A DNA stretch of 64,000 nucleotides, taken from assembly GCF_007431345.1 (NCBI RefSeq), contig NZ_CP041730.1, positions 3,596,001-3,660,000 on the forward strand, in the 5' to 3' direction. Numbering within the stretch: the stretch's first letter is position 1; every line of letters starts with the position of its first letter. Of the stretch, positions 8,169 to 16,380 are shown piece by piece. The notes below the pieces were generated by a model, which searched no databases, was not told the DNA's origin, and saw nothing but the letters and a program-made list of their open reading frames with translations. Origin of the DNA: Chitinimonas arctica (GTDB taxonomy: Bacteria; Pseudomonadota; Gammaproteobacteria; Burkholderiales; Chitinimonadaceae). The position numbers were made by a program, and so were the translations under genes.

Positions 8169-9382
8169 CTATTCGGCGGAATGTAAGGGGTTGGGCGTGG
8201 CGACGCGCTCCAATACCAGCGTGGCATTGCTGCCGCCAAAGGCAAAGGAGTTGCTCAGGACGCGATCCAGCGGGCGATGCAAGCGCTCGCCGACGGCGGC
8301 CAGCCGCAAGGCCGGCAAGGCAGGGTCGCGCTGGCCATCCCACCAATGCGGCGGAAGCTGGCCTGCCGGATTGTCGGTCAAGGCCAGGTAGCACAAGGCG
8401 GCCTCCAGGGCGCCGGCACCGCCAAGGGTGTGGCCGGTCAAAGGCTTGGTTGAGCTGACCGGGACGGCATGGCCAAACAACTGGCTGACGGCCAGGCTTT
8501 CCATCGCATCGTTCTGCAGCGTGGCGGTTCCATGCAGATTGATATAGTCGATGTCGGCGGGCGACAACCCTGCACGCGCCAAGGCCTCGCGCATGGCGGC
8601 CAGGGCGCCGCGGCCGTCCGGTGCCGGGGCCGAGATATGGTGAGCGTCGGAAGACTCTCCCCAGCCGGCCAACCGTACCGGCCCGGCCTGGCGCGACATC
8701 AGGAACAGCGCGCCGCCTTCACCGATATTGATACCTTTGCGGGTAACGCTGAGCGGGTTGCAGCGTTCGGCGCTGACCGATTCCAGCGCGGCAAAGCCGC
8801 CCACCGTCAAATTGCACAGGGCATCCATGCCGCCGGCGATCACGGCGTCGCACATATCCGCCCGCAGCAGCCGGGCGGCGCTGGCCAGGGCCTTGGCGCT
8901 GGACGAGCAAGCGGTCGAGATCACCATGGCCGGGCCGGCCAGTCCCAGCAAGCCGCTCAGGGCCATGCTCATCGAGCCCATTTCCTGCTGCGCCAGGTCG
9001 AAGCCGGTCGGCAGGCAGCCTGCTTCCTGGAAATGGCGCATGGCTTGTTGGCCCTCGTCTATGCCGGAGGTGCTGGTACCCAGGATCAGCCCGACCCGGG
9101 CCGGTCCGAAGCGGGCGATGGCGGCATCGACGGCGGGCCGGATCTGCGCCAGGGCGGTCAGCAGCATGGCATTGTTGCGGCTGCGTAGGCGGGCGGGCAG
9201 CACCGCCACGTCGGCCAGCGCTGCGGTGACATGTCCCAGCTGCACTTCGCGCCCCGGTAGCAGGTCGCGATCGGCGGCCAGGCCGCCGGGCGGTCGGCGA
9301 ACAAGGCCTGGCGGACCGCCTGCTGGCCGGCGCCCAGGGCGCAGACGATGCCGAGTTGATTGAGATAGACCGGCTGGGTCAT
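8169..9382 (-). CDS. Beta-ketoacyl-ACP synthase of the aryl polyene cluster, 1-base frameshift near the start
   Basis: A ketosynthase of about 404 residues. Active-site Cys in VISTACSSSAKAL, His in NLHGTATLQNDA and TKPLTGHTLGGAGALE. The start is ATG 9382 (MTQPVYLNQLGIVCALGAGQ), just after the DUF3261 stop. After about 30 codons the reading frame moves: the first frame reads FADRPAAWPP while the homologous continuation PGGLAADRDLLPGREVQLG is in the next frame. One extra C in the run at 9288-9290 (plus strand G3) joins both. The catalytic part is untouched. It would pair with the chain-length-factor-like protein at 21615-22370 or with the other ketosynthase. Confidence 0.87.
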
Positions 9383-9384
9383 GG

Positions 9385-9954
9385 CTACTGTTCCGTCGAT
9401 TCAATGCCGAGGCGATAGCCTTGCAGCAGATTGTGCAGCTCCAACTTTCCTTGCCAGCGCGGCGTGCCGCTGTAGCCGATCCGCAGTTGGACCTGGCCGG
9501 CATGGCGCAGTACGCGCTGCCCGGCCGAGTCCTCCAGCGTCCAGCCGGCTGGCAGTCCGGCACGGATGGCCTCGGCCGGCCACAGTGCCCACTGCAGATC
9601 GCGCAGCACCCGTTCGGCATCCACTTCGGCGGGGAGGCGCGGATGGCGTTCGCTATGGAGCCGCGTGCCATCCCAGTCCAGCGTGAGAATGCGCTGGTTC
9701 AAGGCGAAGGCGGCCAACTTGACCTTGGCGGGGTCGATTTCCAGCAACACATCCAGGCTTTGCTGGGCGTCGTTGTCCTTGCCGGGGCGTGTCAGCGTCA
9801 AGCGCTGTGCCAGGCCCACGCTATGGCCGAAGGCGGCCGGCGGCAGCCGCAGGTCGGGCAGCCGCAGGTCGGGCAGCCGCAAGGCTGTTTCCGCCGGCCG
9901 ATGGGCGCAGGCGGCCAGCCATAGGCAGAGGCCGGCGAGGATCAAGCGCCGCAC
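9385..9954 (-). CDS. DUF3261 lipoprotein of the aryl polyene cluster
   Basis: A 189-residue protein starting at GTG 9954, inside the end of the flavoprotein gene. The N-terminus RRLILAGLCLWLAAC is a lipoprotein signal with the lipobox Cys in LAAC. The body (beta-rich, with LTLDWDGTRLHSERHP) fits the DUF3261 family, a regular member of aryl polyene clusters and thought to help carry the product to the outer membrane together with the LolA-like and MMPL proteins. An in-frame LRLPD repeat follows the signal. Exact role unproven. Confidence 0.8.
   Translation of the reverse strand: MRRLILAGLCLWLAACAHRPAETALRLPDLRLPDLRLPPAAFGHSVGLAQRLTLTRPGKDNDAQQSLDVLLEIDPAKVKLAAFALNQRILTLDWDGTRLHSERHPRLPAEVDAERVLRDLQWALWPAEAIRAGLPAGWTLEDSAGQRVLRHAGQVQLRIGYSGTPRWQGKLELHNLLQGYRLGIESTEQ
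9842..9881 (-). repeat. 15-bp in-frame tandem repeat, about 2.7 copies
   Basis: The unit GGGCAGCCGCAGGTC (plus strand) repeats without error and encodes LRLPD LRLPD LRLPP in the DUF3261 lipoprotein, just after its lipid-attached Cys. A length that is a multiple of three keeps the frame open whatever the copy number, so it may vary between strains as a flexible linker. Confidence 0.8.
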
Positions 9955-11168
9955 AGCTGCTCCAGGGTCTTGAGCCGACGCGGCTCGGCCACGTAGGGAT
10001 TGTCCCGGTCCCAAGCATAACCGGCCAGGATGGCGGAGATCATGCGGCGGATTTCGGGAGCGCCCCCCTCGTGGAAGATTACATCCTGGAAGCCGCCGGC
10101 ATACCAACTCTCCACAAAGGCGCGGAACGTATCCACGCCCGCCTTGAGCGGCTCGGCATAGTCGGCCTGCCAATCCACCTGCTCGCCGGCGAATTCACGG
10201 GCAATGGCGGCGGCGGCCAGGCTGGCGGACTTCACCGCGATGGTGACACCGCTGGAGAATACCGGGTCGAGAAACTCGCCGGCATTGCCCAGCAAGGCGT
10301 AATGCTTGCCCCACAGCGATTTGACGTTGGCGGCATAGCCCTGCAGCTGCCGGGCGGGGGTATCCCAGACGGCGTGTTGCAGCAGCTTGGCCAGGGAGGG
10401 CGTTTCCGCCACGATGGCCTGCAGGCGCTCCGTTTCGCTGCCGCCGTACTGGGCGAGAAACTCGCTCTTCGCCACCACGCCCAGCGAACAACGGCCGTTG
10501 GAGAACGGAATGGTCCAGAACCAGACATGCACATGCTCGGGATGGACACTGACCAGTATCTTGTTGCGGTCGAAACTACCCGCCGGAATATTGTCCTGCA
10601 CATGGGTAAAGAAGGCGCCGCGCAGCGGGAAGCCGGACGGGCTTTCCAGGTCGAGCAGGCGCGGCAGCACCCGGCCAAAGCCGCTGGCGTCGAGCAGGAA
10701 GCGGGCTTCGATCCGATAGCTTTCCCCATCGGCATCGGCCACCGTCACCCAGGGCCGTTCGCCGCTCACGTCCACCGCCTTGACCTGGTGCCGGTAGCGC
10801 ACGATGGCGCCGGCCCGTTCCGCCGCCTTGGCCAAGACGTGGTCGAAATCGGCCCGCTGCACCTGGTAAGTGGTGCCCCAGCCGGCGGAGAACTTATCGC
10901 GAAAATCGAATTCGGTGCGCCGCTCGCCCCGTTGGAAGGCCGCACCGTTCTTGTATTGGAAACCGGCTTCCACCACGTCCTGCAAAAAGCCGGCCGCTTC
11001 GATATAGGCCATGCTTTGCGGCAGCAGGCTTTCGCCGATGGAAAATCGTGGGAACTGCTCCTTTTCGATCACCAGCACCTGCCGGCCTTGCTTGCGCAAC
11101 AGGCCCGCCGCCACCGAACCGGCCGGACCGGCGCCGATGATCAGGATTTCAGTTTGCTCGAGCCGCAT
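9942..11168 (-). CDS. FAD-dependent oxidoreductase, flavin-halogenase-like, aryl polyene cluster
   Basis: A 408-residue flavoprotein. The FAD-binding motif is near the N-terminus (IIGAGPAGSVAAGLL), followed by FSIGESLLPQSM and FQYKNGAAFQRGE, and VWFWTIPFSNGRCSLGVV around residue 210. WFWTIP matches the WxWxIP signature of flavin-dependent halogenases, and the Lys of FQYKNG is at about the place of the conserved lysine; related oxidoreductases of this superfamily can carry look-alike motifs. Xanthomonadins are brominated and some flexirubins chlorinated, so halogenation of the aryl head group is plausible, but a plain hydroxylase/oxidase role is also possible. Confidence 0.82.
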   Translation of the reverse strand: MRLEQTEILIIGAGPAGSVAAGLLRKQGRQVLVIEKEQFPRFSIGESLLPQSMAYIEAAGFLQDVVEAGFQYKNGAAFQRGERRTEFDFRDKFSAGWGTTYQVQRADFDHVLAKAAERAGAIVRYRHQVKAVDVSGERPWVTVADADGESYRIEARFLLDASGFGRVLPRLLDLESPSGFPLRGAFFTHVQDNIPAGSFDRNKILVSVHPEHVHVWFWTIPFSNGRCSLGVVAKSEFLAQYGGSETERLQAIVAETPSLAKLLQHAVWDTPARQLQGYAANVKSLWGKHYALLGNAGEFLDPVFSSGVTIAVKSASLAAAAIAREFAGEQVDWQADYAEPLKAGVDTFRAFVESWYAGGFQDVIFHEGGAPEIRRMISAILAGYAWDRDNPYVAEPRRLKTLEQLCGA

Positions 11169-11204
11169 GCCGTTGTTCCTTAAAGGTTAAAGATGCGAAG
11201 TCCA

Positions 11205-11474
11205 TCAATGTAGTAGGTTCCCGGCTCGCAGCATCCCTACCACGCCGACCAGTATCCAGAAAGTGTTGAGCAAGGTGTAGGCCGGGTCGCGCTTGAGCGC
11301 CGAGCACCAGGACAGCATCAGCGCGTCCAGGGTGTTGAACGCCCAGACGAACATAAAGGGGCTCTGCGGTCCCAGCCAGCTCACCAGGCTGAAGCTGAAG
11401 ATGCGCATCAATACGCCGACCATCTCGATGGCGCGGATATTTTGCAGGACAAATCGGTTCAGGCTAGGGAGCAT
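11205..11474 (-). CDS. Small membrane protein of the aryl polyene cluster
   Basis: An 89-residue protein with two to three hydrophobic segments (VGVLMRIFSFSLVSWLG, FMFVWAFNTLDALMLSW, TLLNTFWILVGVVGMLRAG). Its ATG at 11474 overlaps the end of the MMPL exporter gene by 11 bases, so it is made with it. I cannot assign a function; position between exporter and flavoprotein suggests a membrane accessory of assembly or export. Confidence 0.7.
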   Translation of the reverse strand: MLPSLNRFVLQNIRAIEMVGVLMRIFSFSLVSWLGPQSPFMFVWAFNTLDALMLSWCSALKRDPAYTLLNTFWILVGVVGMLRAGNLLH

Positions 11475-13818
11475 GGCTTCTCGATAGGGTGGCAGCCGGA
11501 TGGGCCGGGCGGAAGAAAGGCGTCAGCAGCCAGATCAGCACTTCGCCCAGCAACATGGTCAGGCCGAAGGCCCGCAGTGCCGGCGTGGCGGATAGCGCCA
11601 GCAGACCGAAGGACAGCAGGGTGCTCACGCCGGCCAGCGCCACCGCCAGCCAGGCGGAGCCGTCGCCGGGATGTTCCAGCAGGAAGATGCCGTAATCGAC
11701 GCCCATGCCCAGCAACAGCAGCAGGGCCAGGGCGTTGAAAAGTTGCAGCGGTTCGCCCAGATAGCCGAACAGCGCCAGGGTCAACAGGCTGCCCAGCGCG
11801 GTGGGCAGCAAGGCGCGCCAGGCGGCGCGGCGGAAGCGCCACAGCAGTACCAGCAATACGGCAGCGTAACCAGCCACCAGCAGCCCACCCATCATCAGGC
11901 GATAGCGCTGCATCAGGCTGGATATCTGCGCGGTGCGGTCAATCCAGCTGACGCCGCCCAGCCCCTGCGCGGCGGCCGCCAGTTTGGGTAGCACGCGGTT
12001 GTCGTCCAGCCCCCGCAGCAGCAGGACGCTGTAGTAGCGGTCGCCTTGCCGGCCCAGCCACTGCGCCCGCAGCGTCGCGGCAGCGGGGCTGGCCAGCCAT
12101 TGTTCCGGCAGCAGCGGCGGTTCGGCGAAGTCGGCACGGCTGGCGGTTTCGCCGCTGGCGCGGGTGACGGCTTGCAAGGCAATGGCTTCGGCGGCGGCGG
12201 TCAAGGCCGCATCGGTCCGTTGTTGCGACTGTGCCGGCAGCCAATCGGAAACGGCGCGGTAGCCTTCCAGCACACCGGCCGCCTGCAGCCGGTCCAGCCT
12301 TTGCTTCAAGGTGGTTTCGCGCTGCAGCACCTGTTCGGCGTCGGCGCCTTCGATCAGGTAGAACTGCACCGGACTGGGCAAGCCGAGCAGGCGGCCCAGT
12401 TCGCGCTGGGCGGCAATCAGCTGGGGCGGCGCGCTTTGCAGCTGGCGGATATCGTCCTGGCTGCGCAATTGGCTCAGGCCCAGGCCGATAAAGCAGGCCA
12501 GCCCGAGCAAGCCCAGCCAGCCACGGCGGTTTGGCCGCCAGCGCGGCCAGCGCATCAGGCTGCGGCCCAGCCGGTCGGCCAGCACCGTGCGGGGCAATTG
12601 CCCGCCATCCAGCGCGGGGAACCAGCACACCACGGTCAGGAAGGCGGCCAGCAGTCCCACCGCCGAGAAGACCGCCATCTGCCGCAGGCCGGGGAAGGGC
12701 GCCAGGCCCAAGGCCAGGTAGGCCAGCACGCTGGTCAGCAGGGCCAGCGCCAGGCCGGGCAGCAATGCGCGCATCAAGCGCCAGCGCTGCTCGGGCGGCT
12801 GGCCCTGGCGGGCGGCGAAATAGTGGAAGCCGTAATCTTCCGCCACGCCGACCAGGCTGGCGCCGAAGACCAAGGTAATCAGATGCACCCGCTCGAACAG
12901 CAGGGCGGTCACGCTCAAGGCTGCCGCGCAGCCGATCAGCAAGGAGAGGGCGACCAGGGCAATCGGACGCAGCGAGCGGAAGGTCAGCCAGACCAGCAGC
13001 AGCACCGCCGCCAAGGAGCCATAACCTATGGTGCTCATTTCGCGGCTGGCTTGCGCGGCGGCCGCTTCGGCGTACAGGGGCACGCCGATGGCGACCAGCC
13101 TGGCGCCGGGTACCACGGCTGCGGCGGCGGCACGGGCTTGCGCCAATGCCTCGGTCACCGGCGTCTCGCCGCTGGCGGCGAAGCCGGCGCTGCGGCTGCG
13201 ATAGTTCAGCAGTATCCAGTCGCGCCCTTCGGCTCGCAGCCATAGCTGGCCATCGCGCGGCCGCGCGCGGGTTTCCTGGCCGCGCGCTTCCCACCATTGC
13301 GGCCACAGGCCCAGGGGATCATCGCGCCATTCGCCCAGTTTGGGACCGGCCGGCTGGTACAGCTGCATCAATGCCCTGCCGCCCACCTCCTCCGGTCCTG
13401 CCTGCCTTAGCCAGTCGCGCTGGGCCGGCGTCAGCAGCCGATCGCGCCAGGGACGGTAGAAGGCCAGCGTGCTATCGAAAGCCTGGGCATCGCCGGCCTG
13501 TATTTGCAGCAGGTCGGTATGGCCAGCCAGGGCGGTGCGGGCGGCGGCGGCGGCTTGCTTGGCAGCCGGCCAGTCGTCGGCGCCGACCAGCATCGCCAAT
13601 TGGCGGCCGGCCTGGTCGGCCAATTGCCGGCCGGCGGCGCTTACCGCCGGGTTTTGCTCATCTTCCGGCAGCAGCGCCAGCACGTCGGTATCGAGCCGGC
13701 TGGCGCGCCAGAACTGGAACTGGTGCGCCAGGATGCCGAGCACCACCACGGCCCAGGCCAGGGCAAGCCAGCGCCGGGACCGCACGGACCTGGCCGCGCC
13801 TTCCTCAGGGTTGAGCAA
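11464..13818 (-). CDS. MMPL/RND-family exporter of the aryl polyene cluster
   Basis: A 784-residue inner-membrane transporter with the RND layout: one N-terminal helix (WLALAWAVVVLGILAHQFQF), a large periplasmic loop, five clustered helices from about residue 265 (GYGSLAAVLLLVWLTFRSL and following), a second loop, and a second helix cluster ending near residue 770. Acidic transmembrane residues occur in GVAEDYGFHYF and GMGVDYGIFLL, equal positions in the two halves. TTG 13818 is taken as start because a GAGG ribosome site lies 9 bases before it, directly after the LolA-like stop. Likely moves the aryl polyene lipid out of the inner membrane toward the LolA-like carrier. Confidence 0.9.
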   Translation of the reverse strand: MLNPEEGAARSVRSRRWLALAWAVVVLGILAHQFQFWRASRLDTDVLALLPEDEQNPAVSAAGRQLADQAGRQLAMLVGADDWPAAKQAAAAARTALAGHTDLLQIQAGDAQAFDSTLAFYRPWRDRLLTPAQRDWLRQAGPEEVGGRALMQLYQPAGPKLGEWRDDPLGLWPQWWEARGQETRARPRDGQLWLRAEGRDWILLNYRSRSAGFAASGETPVTEALAQARAAAAAVVPGARLVAIGVPLYAEAAAAQASREMSTIGYGSLAAVLLLVWLTFRSLRPIALVALSLLIGCAAALSVTALLFERVHLITLVFGASLVGVAEDYGFHYFAARQGQPPEQRWRLMRALLPGLALALLTSVLAYLALGLAPFPGLRQMAVFSAVGLLAAFLTVVCWFPALDGGQLPRTVLADRLGRSLMRWPRWRPNRRGWLGLLGLACFIGLGLSQLRSQDDIRQLQSAPPQLIAAQRELGRLLGLPSPVQFYLIEGADAEQVLQRETTLKQRLDRLQAAGVLEGYRAVSDWLPAQSQQRTDAALTAAAEAIALQAVTRASGETASRADFAEPPLLPEQWLASPAAATLRAQWLGRQGDRYYSVLLLRGLDDNRVLPKLAAAAQGLGGVSWIDRTAQISSLMQRYRLMMGGLLVAGYAAVLLVLLWRFRRAAWRALLPTALGSLLTLALFGYLGEPLQLFNALALLLLLGMGVDYGIFLLEHPGDGSAWLAVALAGVSTLLSFGLLALSATPALRAFGLTMLLGEVLIWLLTPFFRPAHPAATLSRSHAP

Positions 13819-13824
13819 GCTGGG

Positions 13825-14433
13825 CTACCTCGGTGTCGGTGGGCGGGGGGCTTGGCGTAATTGCTCGAAACGGATCTGGCTGCTGTCGCCATTGGCTTCC
13901 TCCAGATCAACCTGGCGGACATAGCGGTCGCCGCGCAGCCGCACCCGCTGGAATACCCGCGCCAAACCGTCGTCCAGCGGCGTCAGTTGCAGTTGCCAGC
14001 CTTCCTTGCCCTGCAGCTCCCCTTCGATGCGGAAGCGCTTGGCCAAGGTGGCGATATCGCCTCCCAGCAGGGCGAACAGCAGTTCGTTGACGGCGGCCAG
14101 GGCGGGCTGGGCACGACTGTCCAGCCGGTAGGCGGCGCTGCCGTCGGCCTGGCGGGCCAGCAGGGTCTTGCGGGTCAGGACCAGGCTGGCGGCAAATGGC
14201 TTGCGGGTCTGCCATAGCACGCCATGGTCGCGCCAGAGCAGGAAGTCGCCGCGTGACAGCAAGGGCTGCTTAAAGCCGCCGACGGTTTTTCGCTGTTCGA
14301 AATCGCCCCGTAGCACGGGTGCCGGGTCCAGTCGCTTCGTTACCTCGGTCGCCAGGTCGGCGGCCGTGACAAGCAGGCTGGATAAACCGATCAGCAAGAC
14401 AGGCAGCCAGCGGTACCAGGGCATGTTCAACAT
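13825..14433 (-). CDS. LolA-like outer-membrane lipoprotein carrier, aryl polyene cluster
   Basis: A 202-residue secreted protein with signal peptide WLPVLLIGLSSLLVTAA. The body follows the LolA pattern (LRGDFEQRKTVGGFKQPLLS, GDFLLWRDHGVLWQTRKPF), the half-barrel with a hydrophobic pocket that ferries lipidated cargo across the periplasm. Genes of this kind sit in most aryl polyene clusters and presumably carry the pigment lipid instead of lipoproteins. ATG 14433 overlaps the thioesterase stop; a second ATG at 14424 is possible. It is not the housekeeping lolA, which usually neighbours ftsK or rarA. Confidence 0.85.
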   Translation of the reverse strand: MLNMPWYRWLPVLLIGLSSLLVTAADLATEVTKRLDPAPVLRGDFEQRKTVGGFKQPLLSRGDFLLWRDHGVLWQTRKPFAASLVLTRKTLLARQADGSAAYRLDSRAQPALAAVNELLFALLGGDIATLAKRFRIEGELQGKEGWQLQLTPLDDGLARVFQRVRLRGDRYVRQVDLEEANGDSSQIRFEQLRQAPRPPTPR

Positions 14434-14846
14434 GGTGTTACTCCCAGCTTTTGTCCCAGTACGGCGGGGCAGAGGTACTGCATTTCGCCGTCGGCCAGCG
14501 CGACCGCCACCTGGATGGTGTGGGCCTTGGTCAGGCAATGTCCGTCCAGCGCGTCGCTGATGCGGTAGTCGACGCGGAGGCGGTTCTCCCATTCGGTGAT
14601 GCGGGCGAGGACTTTCAGGCGCTGGCCGTAGCGGGCCGGCCGCACATATTTGAGGTGCATATCAACGATGGGCCAGGCAAAGCCGGAGTCGCGCATCTGT
14701 GGATAGTCGTAGTCGAACCGCGCCATCAGGGCACTGCGGGCCAATTCCAGGTATTTGACGTAATGGCCGTGCCAGACGATGCCCAGCGGGTCGAGATCGT
14801 GGAAGGCCGGCACCACTTCGATTTCATGGCTCAGATCAGCTGTCAT
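14427..14846 (-). CDS. Acyl-CoA/ACP thioesterase, hotdog fold, aryl polyene cluster
   Basis: A 139-residue 4-hydroxybenzoyl-CoA-thioesterase/YbgC-type protein: FHDLDPLGIVWHGHYVKYLE holds the catalytic Asp (DLDPLG) and the HGHY motif of the family. ATG 14846 overlaps the end of the ammonia-lyase gene by 11 bases. In aryl polyene clusters a thioesterase like this releases the chain from the ACP or edits stalled intermediates. The substrate is inferred from context only. Confidence 0.88.
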   Translation of the reverse strand: MTADLSHEIEVVPAFHDLDPLGIVWHGHYVKYLELARSALMARFDYDYPQMRDSGFAWPIVDMHLKYVRPARYGQRLKVLARITEWENRLRVDYRISDALDGHCLTKAHTIQVAVALADGEMQYLCPAVLGQKLGVTPC

Positions 14847-16380
14847 ACAGGCTCCAGGCCTGGTTGCGGATGTCGTCGAGCAAGCCGAGCAGTTCACGGT
14901 CCAGTGCGCGGTCCTCTTGCAGGAGCGGAATCCGGGCTGCCAGGTCGGCCTGCATGGCCGCGACGGCCGGCGACAAGGCCAATTCGCCATCGCGGCGCTG
15001 CCGCAGGGCCAGACCCTGCCTTGCGGCGATCAGCATGGCTGCCAGCACCTGTTCGCTCAGCTCCAATACCCGTAGGCAGTCGCGCGCGGCGATGGTGCCC
15101 ATGCTGACCTTGTCCTGGTTGTGGCATTCGGTGGAGCGGGAGAAGACCGAGGCCGGCATGGTTTGTTTGAGCGCTTCGGCGGTCCAGGCCGACACGCTGA
15201 TCTGCACCGCTTTCAGGCCGTGGTTGATGGCTGCGCGCGGTCCTTCCGCGGCCGACAGGTTGGCCGGCAGGCCGTGGTTGTAGCGGCTGTCCACCAGCAG
15301 GGCCAGTTGCCGGTCCAATAGATCGGCGACATTGGCGACGGCTTGCTTGAGACCGTCCATGGCGAAAGCGATATGGCCGCCATAGAAATGGCCACCGTGG
15401 AGGATGCGTTCATTGTCGGCATCGACGATGGGATTGTCGTTGGCGCTATTCAGCTCGTTTTCGATCAGGCCGCGGAAGAATGGCAGGCTGTCTGCCAGCA
15501 CGCCGATCACATGGGGCGCGCAGCGTAGCGAATAACGGTCCTGCAGGCGTTGCTCGTTGCGGCTGGGGCCGTCGGCGGCCAGGTCGGCATGAATCCGCGC
15601 GGCCACGGCCTGTTGGCCGGGATGTGGCTTGACGGCGAACAGCGCCGTATCGAAATGATGGGCATTGCCGGCGCTGGCCAGCACATTGAGCGCGGTCAGC
15701 CGGGTGGCCAGCCGGCAGAGATACTCGGCGCGCCGCCAGGCCAGGCAAGCCAGCCCGGTCATCACCGCCGTGCCGTTCATGATGGCCAGGCCCTCCTTTG
15801 GACGCAGCCGCAGGGGGGCGATATCCAATTCCGCCAATACTTCCGCCGCCGGCCGCTGCCGGCCCTGGTACAAGACCTCGCGCTCGCCGCACAGCACCGC
15901 CGCCAGGTAGGACAGCGGCGTAAGGTCGCCGCTGGCGCCGACCGAGCCCTCCGCCGGGATAAGCGGCAGGACATCGTGCCGCAGCAGGGCTTCCAATTGC
16001 GCCAGCAAGGCAACGCTGACGCCGGACATGCCTTGCGCCAGGGAGGCCAGCCGGGTGGCCAGGACCGCGCGGGTCTCCTCCGCCGTCAGCATGCGGCCGC
16101 TGCCGCAGCCATGGTAGGTGTAGAGATGGTGCGGCAATTCGGCCACCAGCGCCGGGGGGATGGTGACGGTGCAGGAGTCGCCATAGCCGGTGGTGACGCC
16201 GTAGATCACGCCGTCCTCGGCCAGCAGCCGGTCGAGGAAATCGGCGCCGCGGGCGATACGGGCACGGAAAGCCGGCTCGGCCGATAACTCGGCAGGGCGG
16301 CGCCGGGCGGCCAGTTCGCAGACATCTTCGATAGTCAGGCGGCTACCGTCGAAGCGGACGGATTCAGCGGGGATAGGCAT
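14836..16380 (-). CDS. Histidine/phenylalanine/tyrosine ammonia-lyase family enzyme, aryl polyene cluster
   Basis: A 514-residue aromatic amino acid lyase. Ala149-Ser150-Gly151 in GSVGASGDLTPLSYLA form the self-made MIO electrophile; YGVTTGYG near residue 60 supplies the catalytic Tyr, and GNAHHFD, NSANDNP and STECHNQDKVSMG follow the family order. In pigment clusters of this type the enzyme makes an aryl acid (cinnamate or 4-coumarate) from Phe or Tyr for the starter unit, as in flexirubin. Presence in an aryl polyene operon, not a hut operon, argues against histidine breakdown. Phe versus Tyr preference cannot be read safely from the selectivity loop (LPHHLYTYHG). Confidence 0.9.
   Translation of the reverse strand: MPIPAESVRFDGSRLTIEDVCELAARRRPAELSAEPAFRARIARGADFLDRLLAEDGVIYGVTTGYGDSCTVTIPPALVAELPHHLYTYHGCGSGRMLTAEETRAVLATRLASLAQGMSGVSVALLAQLEALLRHDVLPLIPAEGSVGASGDLTPLSYLAAVLCGEREVLYQGRQRPAAEVLAELDIAPLRLRPKEGLAIMNGTAVMTGLACLAWRRAEYLCRLATRLTALNVLASAGNAHHFDTALFAVKPHPGQQAVAARIHADLAADGPSRNEQRLQDRYSLRCAPHVIGVLADSLPFFRGLIENELNSANDNPIVDADNERILHGGHFYGGHIAFAMDGLKQAVANVADLLDRQLALLVDSRYNHGLPANLSAAEGPRAAINHGLKAVQISVSAWTAEALKQTMPASVFSRSTECHNQDKVSMGTIAARDCLRVLELSEQVLAAMLIAARQGLALRQRRDGELALSPAVAAMQADLAARIPLLQEDRALDRELLGLLDDIRNQAWSLYDS

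Noticed and set aside
9789..11183. Long plus-strand frame opposite the flavoprotein and DUF3261 genes
   Set aside because: Mirror frame of real genes; the composition is that of antisense translation and no ribosome site is seen.
12046..13245. Long plus-strand frame inside the MMPL exporter gene, very rich in Gln and Gly
   Set aside because: Antisense shadow of a GC-rich transporter gene; no domain and no start signal.
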